The position numbers and the translations under genes were made by a program. The notes below the pieces were generated by a model. It worked only from the letters and a program-made list of their open reading frames with translations, had not been told where the DNA came from and did no database searches. Positions 7,368-12,790 of a stretch of DNA of 14,592 bases are shown here, piece by piece; position 1 is the first letter of the stretch; every line of letters starts with the position of its first letter. This DNA is from Muribaculaceae bacterium (GTDB lineage: Bacteria; Bacteroidota; Bacteroidia; Bacteroidales; Muribaculaceae). Location: positions 1 through 14,592 of the forward strand of contig JAFYCU010000143.1 in NCBI GenBank assembly GCA_017545095.1, written 5' to 3'.

Positions 7368-7803
7368 CGTTCAGCAGTAAAGGTTGTGAAATGAGTGCGA
7401 GGGCTTCGTTCTCGTGTTGCTCCATCACCTCGCGCTCGCCAGGTCCTTTGTCGTTGATGCCACACAGATGCAGCACACCGTGAATGACCACACGCAGCAG
7501 CTCCTCGGAATAGTCGCGACCGAACAGCTCGGCATTGCTGCGAACTGTGTCGAGCGAAATCACCATGTCGCCACTCACGCGCCGGCGCGTACTGTAGTCA
7601 AAGGTGATGATGTCGGTGTAGTAGTCGTGTTGCAGAAACTGCTTGTTCACCGCTAGGATGTATTCGTCGTCGCAGAACACATAGGTGAGTGTACCCACTT
7701 GCTTGCCGTGGGCATCAACCACGCACTCAATCCATCGGGCTAGCACCGTTTCGTTGAATCGAGGCAGTTCCACTCGTTCGGTTTGGAGACTGATGTGTGA
7801 CAT
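7360..7803 (-). CDS. ybeY: Endoribonuclease YbeY (rRNA maturation factor)
   Basis: Metal-dependent endoribonuclease needed for 16S rRNA 3'-end maturation and 70S ribosome quality control. I chose the ATG at 7803 (MSHISLQTER, 147 residues). A longer frame from 7860 would begin upstream of the -7 promoter box and is unlikely. The metal site motif is HGVLHLCGINDKGPGE, with His108 and His112. The usual third histidine (GxDH) is replaced by the NDK sequence, which I recall as the normal variant in Bacteroidota, so this is probably not a loss of function. First gene of the leftward block; its stop overlaps the mnmG start. Confidence 0.95.
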   Translation of the reverse strand: MSHISLQTERVELPRFNETVLARWIECVVDAHGKQVGTLTYVFCDDEYILAVNKQFLQHDYYTDIITFDYSTRRRVSGDMVISLDTVRSNAELFGRDYSEELLRVVIHGVLHLCGINDKGPGEREVMEQHENEALALISQPLLLNDD

Positions 7804-7829
7804 CTCGTTTGGATTTAGATTTTCGACCA

Positions 7830-7861
7830 CAAAGTTAGTACAAACTGCCGTGACTACCAAA
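7830..7861 (-). promoter_or_regulatory. Bacteroidota-type promoter for ybeY-mnmG-apt-uvrC
   Basis: Reading the minus strand: TTTG (7861-7858), a 20-base spacer, then TAACTTTG (7837-7830). This is an exact match to the sigma-ABfr consensus TTTG-N19-21-TAnnTTTG. Transcription would begin around 7823-7825, leaving a leader of about 20 bases before the ybeY ATG at 7803, which also supports that start codon. Confidence 0.8.
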
Positions 7862-8144
7862 AAAATGCGCCATTGGATTTTTTAGGTCTAAAAAGATAAC
7901 AACCCATTTTGACCTTATCACACTATTTTCCAATGATTTATTTCGAATTAAACCCACTGAGAATAGAAAATTTGCGCCCCACCCCATCAATCGGCCGAAT
8001 TTTTGCCGCAATTTTGGCCTTGTTTGGCACACTATTTGCAACATTGATTGTGGAAAATTTGTAAAACGATGGACATGGTTATCTTGTGTTGCAACATGTG
8101 AACAATCACTAATTCGGCTTTGCGGATTTTTTGTGATACAAAAT
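7862..8144. other. AT-rich non-coding spacer between divergent promoters
   Basis: About 280 bases between the ybeY and nfeD promoters with no credible gene. It is markedly AT-rich next to its coding neighbours. It contains the 10-base palindrome TGTTGCAACA (about 8087-8096) and several TTTTGCC/GGCAAAA-like words. Two sequences resemble DnaA boxes at one mismatch (TTTTCCACA near 8051 on the minus strand, TTGTCCACA near 8232 inside nfeD). They are too few and too imperfect to call an origin. Confidence 0.5.
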
Positions 8145-8175
8145 TTTGTTGATTGCGAGAAAAGCAGTAATTTTG
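8145..8175 (+). promoter_or_regulatory. Bacteroidota-type promoter for nfeD-SPFH
   Basis: TTTG at 8145-8148, a 19-base spacer, then TAATTTTG at 8168-8175 exactly match TTTG-N19-21-TAnnTTTG. The predicted transcript starts near 8181 and has a leader of about 17 bases before the ATG at 8198. The AT-rich leader is typical of the group, which relies little on Shine-Dalgarno pairing. Confidence 0.8.
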
Positions 8176-8197
8176 AAAATTCAAAAATATATACATC

Positions 8198-8647
8198 ATG
8201 ATTGAATATTTCCAGAACAACCTATGGCAACTGTGGACAATCATCGCCATCGTGTGCCTGATTCTCGAACTCATGTCGGGAGACTTCTTTATTATGTGTT
8301 TCGCCATTGGCTCGGTAGCAGCTGTTGTGACTGCGGTGTGCGGAGCGTCGTTCACGGCCCAGATTGTGGTTTTCGCCCTGTGCTCGGCTTTGAGCTTGTG
8401 GCTGGTGCGACCGGCAGCACTGCGATATTTCCATAAAAACGCTGATGAGCGCGTGAGCAATGCCGATGCACTGATTGGCCAAGAGGGTAGGGTGAGCCAA
8501 ACTATTCCAGCCGGTGGCGACGGACGTGTGGCACTCGACGGCGACGACTGGAAAGCGGTGAGCCACGACGGCACAGCCATCGCACAAGGCACTAAAGTGC
8601 GCGTGGTGGCCCGCGAGAGCATCATCCTCACCGTGGAACCCGTGTGA
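8198..8647 (+). CDS. NfeD-like membrane protein
   Basis: Short NfeD family protein of 149 residues. The first half has three likely membrane helices near 8-27, 29-49 and 54-71. The second half (about 85-149; EGRVSQTI, GRVALDGDDWKAVS, GTKVRVVAR) is the soluble OB-fold domain typical of NfeD. It lacks the ClpP-class serine protease domain of long NfeD proteins, so it is the short form that normally pairs with an SPFH protein. The partner gene follows 70 bases downstream in the same direction. NfeD/SPFH pairs are thought to organise membrane microdomains or control membrane-protein turnover. The exact role is not known from the sequence. Confidence 0.92.
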   Translation: MIEYFQNNLWQLWTIIAIVCLILELMSGDFFIMCFAIGSVAAVVTAVCGASFTAQIVVFALCSALSLWLVRPAALRYFHKNADERVSNADALIGQEGRVSQTIPAGGDGRVALDGDDWKAVSHDGTAIAQGTKVRVVARESIILTVEPV

Positions 8648-8717
8648 GGGGCGAGGACCGAGAGCCAAGAACTGAAAACTGATAACTGAAAACTGAAAAC
8701 TTAAACCCCTTCTCATT
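8648..8717. repeat. ACTGAAA heptanucleotide repeats between nfeD and SPFH gene
   Basis: Positions 8671-8701 are four and a half tandem copies of ACTGAAA, with one ACTGATA variant. The same repeat occurs in the opposite orientation at 12665-12692. The flanking AGAGCCA word continues the 7-base phase. The array separates two genes that are expected to be co-transcribed, with the SPFH gene starting 16 bases after it. Confidence 0.75.
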
Positions 8718-9671
8718 ATGGATTTCGTTTCAATTCTATTGATTGCCATCGTAGTGCTGGCCCTTGTGCTGGTGAAGATGAGCCTTGTCATCATCCCGCA
8801 GTCCGAGACACGCATCATCGAGCGTCTGGGAAAGTATCATGCTACGCTCAAGCCGGGCATCAACATCATCATCCCCTTTGTGGACCGCGCCAAGAGCATC
8901 GTGGCCATGACGGCTGGTCGCTACCACTACACCAGCTCTATCGATTTGCGCGAACAGGTGTATGACTTCGACAAGCAGAACGTGATCACCAAGGATAACG
9001 TGCAGACGCAAATCAACGCGTTGCTCTACTTCCAGATTGTGGACCCGTTCAAGGCTGTGTATGAGATCAACAACCTGCCCAACGCTATCGAGAAACTCAC
9101 GCAGACCACCCTGCGTAACATCATCGGCGAGCTGGAACTTGACGAAACGCTCACCTCGCGCGACACCATCAACACCAAGCTGCGCGCCGTGCTCGACGAC
9201 GCCACCAACAAGTGGGGTATCAAAGTGAACCGCGTGGAGCTGCAAGACATCACGCCGCCGCAGAGCGTGCTGCAGGCCATGGAGAAACAGATGCAGGCCG
9301 AGCGTAACAAGCGTGCCACCATCCTCACCAGTGAGGGACAAAAAGCCGCAGCCATCCTGCAATCGGAGGGACAGAAAACGGCCCGCATCAATCAAGCCGA
9401 AGCCGACAAACAGACCGAGATTCTGCAAGCCGAGGGCGAGGCCCAGGCACGCATCCGCAAGGCCGAGGCCGAGGCCATCGCCATCGAGAAAGTGGCCGAG
9501 GCAGTGGGGAAGAGCACCAATCCCGCCCACTATCTGCTCGCTCAGAAGTACATCGCCATGCTCGAAGAAGTGGCCAGCGGCGAACAAACGCGCACCGTCT
9601 ATCTGCCTTACGAAGCCACCAACCTGATGGGCTCGATAGGGGGTATCAAGGACATGTTCAAAGACTCGTAA
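8718..9671 (+). CDS. SPFH/band 7 domain protein (stomatin/QmcA-like)
   Basis: Membrane-anchored member of the stomatin/prohibitin/flotillin/HflK family, 317 residues. Residues 3-25 form a single hydrophobic anchor. The band 7 domain follows, with QSETRIIERLGKY at 28-40, LKPGINIIIPFVD at 44-56 and IDLREQVYDFDKQNVIT at 75-91. From about 180 to 265 there is a long Ala/Glu/Gln-rich coiled coil with a repeated LQSEGQK/LQAEGEA pattern. The C-terminal 50 residues include HYLLAQKYI and a short Gly-rich end. Such proteins assemble large membrane cages. The upstream nfeD-like gene is the usual partner. A strong hairpin 20 bases after the stop probably ends the unit. Confidence 0.95.
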   Translation: MDFVSILLIAIVVLALVLVKMSLVIIPQSETRIIERLGKYHATLKPGINIIIPFVDRAKSIVAMTAGRYHYTSSIDLREQVYDFDKQNVITKDNVQTQINALLYFQIVDPFKAVYEINNLPNAIEKLTQTTLRNIIGELELDETLTSRDTINTKLRAVLDDATNKWGIKVNRVELQDITPPQSVLQAMEKQMQAERNKRATILTSEGQKAAAILQSEGQKTARINQAEADKQTEILQAEGEAQARIRKAEAEAIAIEKVAEAVGKSTNPAHYLLAQKYIAMLEEVASGEQTRTVYLPYEATNLMGSIGGIKDMFKDS

Positions 9672-9690
9672 ACTGTTTCAACCACTATGC

Positions 9691-9729
9691 CGATGAGGGG
9701 AAAAACGCAACTTGTTTTTTCCCTCGTTG
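9691..9729 (+). terminator. Hairpin terminator after the SPFH gene
   Basis: GAGGGGAAAAA (9695-9705) pairs with TTTTTTCCCTC (9715-9725) as an 11-bp stem with one G-T wobble around a 9-base loop. Four further pairs, two of them wobbles, extend it outward to 9691 and 9729. It begins 20 bases after the stop codon. There is no U-run after it, but the AAAAA/TTTTTT part of the stem could serve in both directions. Confidence 0.55.
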
Positions 9730-9966
9730 ACTATATCTCGTTCAATTATCGTAAGCGAGATTGCCAAGGGCTGGTGGCACAAGTTGAAATATCGACCGCG
9801 AAGTGAAAGCACTGCCAAACATCATCACAGCACTAAGAATAGTGGGTTCTTTTGGCCTTTTATTTTGGAAACTATCGCGAAGTTGTTCCCCAAGCCCTGA
9901 AAGGACGACAGCTCATAGGCTGGGCTGGAGCGAGTGATGGCGAGTTTCGGCGGTTGATGAGAATGT
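9730..9966. other. Non-coding stretch left of the 301-bp element
   Basis: I find no supported gene. A 62-codon frame (9712-9900) starts inside the terminator hairpin and has no recognisable features. TCATAGGC-TGGG-CTGGAGCGAG at 9913-9933 is partly repeated on the other side of the element at 10275-10297 (TCATAGGCATGGG-TGCAGCGAAG). These may be old direct repeats flanking an insertion, but the match is imperfect. Confidence 0.4.
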
Positions 9967-10267
9967 GTATCAAAAGTGTGGAACAATGGCGGTGCTTGCC
10001 CGTCAGGGCAAAATTTGCCTAACCCTGGGTCACCGCGCAGCGGTGGCCCAGAGGTTGGGTAAAGCAATCGCAACGCCTCTGGAGGAGGCCACACAAGAGC
10101 CAATGGCAGTTGCCAAAGTAGTCTCTTCCAGAGGCATTTCTGCCTGTTGATGGCATTTCCCCGGGCCACCGCTCCGCGGTGTTCCGCGGTTATATAGATA
10201 TTGCCCTCTGGGCAAATCATTCTACAGCTATCAGAGGTATGAATCCATTGTTCCACACTTTTGTTAC
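9967..10267. repeat. 301-bp symmetric hairpin-rich element with terminal inverted repeats
   Basis: The ends are a perfect 19-bp inverted repeat (9971-9989 CAAAAGTGTGGAACAATGG against 10245-10263), extended to 22 of 23 by the outer bases. The inside is symmetric. TTGCCC/GGGCAA hairpins lie near each end (9996-10011 and 10201-10215). CACCGC/GCGGTG-type hairpins come next: 10026-10050, an 11-bp stem that extends outward, and 10168-10180. A GCCTCTGGA/TCCAGAGGC stem (10075-10083 with 10127-10135) encloses a central TGGCA-GT-TGCCA hairpin at 10104-10115, close to the geometric centre. A second copy begins at 14561. An open frame crosses it on the minus strand (start 10256), but the palindromic make-up argues against a protein. 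Interpreted as a dispersed structured element; mobility is inferred. Confidence 0.8.
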
Positions 10268-10533
10268 GGCAAAATCATAGGCATGGGTGCAGCGAAGCGA
10301 ACCTTTAGCTCGCGACCGAATGGGAGCAAATACCTGTTAAAGTGATTCTCAACCAAGCTTTTAGCCCCGTTAGGGATGACAAAATTATCTCTCTGATAAA
10401 TCTTGCAAGATGGTGTTTCGTGATTAAGCGCGCTGCGATTAGACTTCTATCACTCCGAATTTCGGATGAGCCTGAATTTTTCCGGGAAAAAGCGAATAAT
10501 CATTTTTAATTTTATTCAAAATTCAAAGCAAGC
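10268..10533. other. Non-coding stretch between the 301-bp element and the deoC promoters
   Basis: No gene is visible in these 266 bases. Two compact palindromes occur: TCCGAATTTCGGA at 10454-10466 and TTTTTCCGGGAAAAA at 10477-10491. A further AGCCCCGTTAGGG segment (about 10362-10374) could form a small CCC/GGG hairpin. Composition becomes AT-rich towards deoC. It may hold regulatory sites for deoC or remnants of other repeats. Confidence 0.4.
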
Positions 10534-10565
10534 TTTGCTTTTTCGCTCGGTTTGCACTAATTTTG
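10534..10565 (+). promoter_or_regulatory. Upstream tandem promoter of deoC (P1)
   Basis: TTTG at 10534-10537, a 20-base spacer and TAATTTTG at 10558-10565 match the Bacteroidota consensus. The -33 box sits in a near-palindrome, AAAGCAAGCTTTGCTTT (10525-10541). The 23 bases from 10544 to 10566 are repeated exactly at 10627-10649, so this is one of two duplicated promoter units. Confidence 0.65.
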
Positions 10566-10617
10566 CGCTGAAATCGCGAAATTAGGCTGCACCTCGGCAA
10601 AAAAGCAAGCGGGCTTG

Positions 10618-10648
10618 CTTGTTTTACGCTCGGTTTGCACTAATTTTG
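10618..10648 (+). promoter_or_regulatory. Downstream tandem promoter of deoC (P2)
   Basis: CTTG at 10618-10621, a 19-base spacer and TAATTTTG at 10641-10648 make a near-consensus promoter. It is the second copy of the repeated unit. The -33 region overlaps a perfect 8-bp palindrome, AAGCAAGC-GG-GCTTGCTT (10603-10620). Predicted transcription starts near 10654, leaving a leader of about 22 bases before the deoC ATG. Confidence 0.7.
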
Positions 10649-10676
10649 CAGGGTAAAACTAATAATCGACTTTGAT

Positions 10677-11624
10677 ATGGCAAATCATCACGAACATCAA
10701 CACGACCATTGCGGGTGTGGACATGAGCACCATTGCGAGAACGAGAGTAAGTATGAGGCTGTTGTGAACAACAGCAAGGTATCCACCGACGATGCGGCAA
10801 TCTCGGCTGCTGTGCAGCAACTGTTGGCCGAGCACCGCGACGAGAACAACACGCCACAGGTGTGGGAACAGCTGCTGGGCTGCGTGGACCTCACCACGCT
10901 CAATACCGACGACAGCGAGGGCAGTGTGGCGCGCTTTGTGCAGCATGTCAACGACTACGAAAACGCCCATCCTGACCGCCAGAATGTGGCCGCTGTGTGC
11001 GTCTACAGCAACTTTGCGCAGACCGCCCGCGCACAACTCGAGGTAAGCGATGTCAACATCGCCGTGTGCAGCGCTTGTTTCCCATCGTCGCAGGCACATT
11101 TGGAGACCAAAATCGCCGAGACGGCTCTGGCGGTGCAGGATGGGGCCGACGAGGTGGATGTGGTGCTGAACGTGGGCTACTTCCGCGACCAGGCCTGGGA
11201 AGAGCTGAGCGACGAAATCGCCGAGCTGAAGGCCGTGGTAGGGGAGAGGCACCTGAAGGTGATCCTCGAAACGGGACTGCTCAAAACAGCCGAGAACATT
11301 CGCCGCGCAAGCATTCTGGCCATGTATAGCGGCGCCGACTTCATCAAGACGAGCACAGGCAAGGGCTATCCCGGCGCCACGCTCGAGGCGGCCTATGTGA
11401 TGTGCCAGTGCATCAAGGAGTTTCACCAACGCACCGGGCAAGTGGTGGGCTTCAAGGCTTCGGGCGGCATACGCACCACCGACGATGCTGTGAACTACTA
11501 CACCATCGTGCGCGAGGTGCTGGGTGACGAGTGGCTCAACAAGGAGCGTTTCCGCATCGGTGCCAGCAGCCTGGCCAACGCGCTCTACCAGTCGTTCAGC
11601 GGCACCGACGAGAAACCGTTCTAG
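10677..11624 (+). CDS. deoC: Deoxyribose-phosphate aldolase with His/Cys-rich N-terminus
   Basis: Class I aldolase that splits 2-deoxyribose 5-phosphate into glyceraldehyde 3-phosphate and acetaldehyde in deoxynucleoside catabolism. The 315-residue protein has the catalytic residues Asp161 (DEVDVVLN), the Schiff-base Lys224 (DFIKTSTGKG) and Lys260 (GFKASGGIR). The core starts near residue 60. Before it lies an extension whose first 20 residues hold eight His and three Cys (HHEHQHDHCGCGHEHHC), which looks like a metal-binding tail and is not needed for the aldolase. The start is fixed by the P2 promoter 22 bases upstream and the absence of another Met before residue 216. Single-gene unit with its own promoters and terminator. 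In other Bacteroidales I recall deoC following the mazG-like gene; here it stands apart. Confidence 0.96.
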   Translation: MANHHEHQHDHCGCGHEHHCENESKYEAVVNNSKVSTDDAAISAAVQQLLAEHRDENNTPQVWEQLLGCVDLTTLNTDDSEGSVARFVQHVNDYENAHPDRQNVAAVCVYSNFAQTARAQLEVSDVNIAVCSACFPSSQAHLETKIAETALAVQDGADEVDVVLNVGYFRDQAWEELSDEIAELKAVVGERHLKVILETGLLKTAENIRRASILAMYSGADFIKTSTGKGYPGATLEAAYVMCQCIKEFHQRTGQVVGFKASGGIRTTDDAVNYYTIVREVLGDEWLNKERFRIGASSLANALYQSFSGTDEKPF

Positions 11625-11654
11625 AACACAAATCCAGCTAAACGGCTGATTTAC

Positions 11655-11701
11655 AAAACAATCCGCAGCCTTGTTGCGTGTCAACGGCTACGGATTGTTT
11701 T
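11655..11701. terminator. Bidirectional terminator between deoC and the DUF4923 gene
   Basis: AAAACAATCCG (11655-11665) pairs perfectly with CGGATTGTTTT (11691-11701). After one mismatch AGCC pairs with GGCT, and an inner GTTG/CAAC stem follows. The 11-bp outer stem has an A-run at one end and a T-run at the other, so it can end transcription from both sides. It lies between two converging genes, 30 bases after deoC and 24 bases beyond the stop of the opposite gene. Confidence 0.88.
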
Positions 11702-11725
11702 GATTTTAGCCTCAGCAGGAGTGGC

Positions 11726-12280
11726 TCATTTGAAGGCAAAGCCCACCTGCACGTCGTTATAGTTCTCGGCAAGTGTGGCAATCGACTGCAAGGTCTTGTT
11801 GTGGCCCAGTCCGCTCACGAGCTGCAGCAGTTGCAGCAACCGGTCGGTGTCGACGAGCAGGTGCAGGTGCTTGCTGTCGCGCCGCACATTCACGGTCATG
11901 GGCAGGCCATGCCACCGCAGGGTGAGCCGGCCCTCATCGGCGTCATAGGTGTATTTGCCCTTCACCTCCGGCCCCACAAGGCGCATGGCAAAGGTGCCGT
12001 CGGCATTGAGTTCCAGCCAGGAGTTGCTTTTGCTCATCTTGAGCTTCTTGAATGCCTTGTCGAGCTTCTTTTTCAGCTTCGACTTGGCGATGGGCTTAGC
12101 CACCTTTGAGAGCACATTCACGCCTTGCGCCTCCACGCTGGCACCGTCGTAGTGCCAGGTGCCGGTGATGCTGCGTGTGGCCACCACCGAGTGCTCCACG
12201 GCCACATCGCTGGCCGTGCGACAGCCCACCGCCGCTGTGCACAGCAGCACGAGCATCGACAGTAGAATCAAGCGTCTCAT
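11726..12280 (-). CDS. DUF4923 family putative lipoprotein
   Basis: Secreted or envelope protein of 184 residues. Residues 1-19 are a signal peptide (MRRLILLSMLVLLC core) followed by AVGC, with Cys20 a plausible but weak lipobox cysteine. The body matches what I know of DUF4923 in Bacteroidales: ITGTWHYDGASVEAQ (38-52), a Lys-rich helical part (58-83), then a beta-rich region with LNADGTFAMR, GKYTYDADEGRLTLRW and HLHLLVDTDRLLQLLQ. The domain's function is unknown. The Lys-rich helix makes the middle strongly basic. The start overlaps the yccF stop as ATGA, so the two are translationally coupled. The family call rests on recalled sequence patterns. Confidence 0.8.
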   Translation of the reverse strand: MRRLILLSMLVLLCTAAVGCRTASDVAVEHSVVATRSITGTWHYDGASVEAQGVNVLSKVAKPIAKSKLKKKLDKAFKKLKMSKSNSWLELNADGTFAMRLVGPEVKGKYTYDADEGRLTLRWHGLPMTVNVRRDSKHLHLLVDTDRLLQLLQLVSGLGHNKTLQSIATLAENYNDVQVGFAFK

Positions 12281-12651
12281 GATGCATCAACGATTTCGCG
12301 CCCAAACGGTGTGAGGGCGATATGGGCGAGTTTCATGTGCTGTTTGCCGAAGGGGATGCCGATGATGGTGATGTAGAACAGCAAGCCAAAGAACACGTGG
12401 GTGAGGGCAATCCATATGCCGCCCACGATGAACCAAATGATGTTCATCACCGTGTTGAGGCAGCCGCTCGTGGGTTTGCGCCTCACGTGCTTGCCAAAGG
12501 GCCACAAGGCCAGCAGACCCAGCTTGAGCGACTGCAGGCCGAACGGGATGCCGATGATGGTGATCATCAGGACCAACGAGGCCACCAGATACTCAAGGGC
12601 AATCTCCACGCCGCCAAAGATGAACCAGATGATGTTTCCAAGTAATTTCAT
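12277..12651 (-). CDS. yccF: YccF domain-containing inner membrane protein
   Basis: Integral membrane protein of 124 residues made of two YccF repeats. NIIWFIFGG with IGIPFGLQSLKL (about 6-44) recurs as NIIWFIVGG with IGIPFGKQHMKL (about 70-107). Each repeat ends in a PFG motif and contains hydrophobic segments, giving about four membrane passes. The family is widespread and its function is unknown. Length is close to the E. coli protein. Its stop codon overlaps the start of the DUF4923 gene by four bases. Upstream, a 139-bp spacer full of heptanucleotide repeats separates it from the C1 peptidase gene. I see no good promoter there, so read-through from the peptidase gene is possible. Confidence 0.94.
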   Translation of the reverse strand: MKLLGNIIWFIFGGVEIALEYLVASLVLMITIIGIPFGLQSLKLGLLALWPFGKHVRRKPTSGCLNTVMNIIWFIVGGIWIALTHVFFGLLFYITIIGIPFGKQHMKLAHIALTPFGREIVDAS

Positions 12652-12659
12652 TTTAGTGA

Positions 12660-12790
12660 TGAGTGTTCAGTTTTCAGTTTTCAGTTTTCAGTAAACAAGT
12701 AAACCAGCGTTTTTTAGCTACAAGCTATGGGACCGCGATGCGGCTCTTGCATCTTGCATCTCGCGTCTCGCATCTTACTTGGTTCTCGAT
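12660..12790. repeat. Heptanucleotide repeat mosaic between the C1 peptidase gene and yccF
   Basis: Positions 12665-12692 are four inverted-orientation copies of the ACTGAAA unit seen at 8671-8701. Further right come AGCTACA, AGCTATG, and then TCTTGCA twice, TCTCGCG, TCTCGCA, TCTTACT, TGGTTCT, all in 7-base phase up to the peptidase stop codon. The AGCTACA and TCTYGCR words are shared with 1-81 and 2886-3015. Confidence 0.75.

Noticed and set aside
7360..7803. YbeY as inactive because the third metal-binding histidine is absent
   Set aside because: The HGVLHLCGINDKGPGE form is, as far as I recall, the usual Bacteroidota version, so it is a lineage variant and not decay.
7862..8240. Possible replication origin in the AT-rich divergent spacer, given mnmG and parS nearby
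   Set aside because: Only isolated DnaA-box-like words with mismatches; no cluster of TTATNCACA boxes and no dnaA gene in view.
9712..9900. 62-codon plus-strand frame after the SPFH gene
   Set aside because: It begins inside the terminator hairpin and shows no motif, promoter or recognisable domain.
9825..10256. 143-codon minus-strand frame through the 301-bp element (contains RMICPEGNIYITAEHRG)
   Set aside because: The frame is made mostly of the element's palindromes and continues into unrelated flanking DNA. Similar short predicted proteins that I recall in other Bacteroidales probably reflect the same repeat rather than a protein family.
9913..10297. Target-site duplication flanking the 301-bp element
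   Set aside because: The flanking TCATAGGC-type repeats are imperfect and lie tens of bases (left) or a few bases (right) away from the element ends, so they do not fit a clean duplication.
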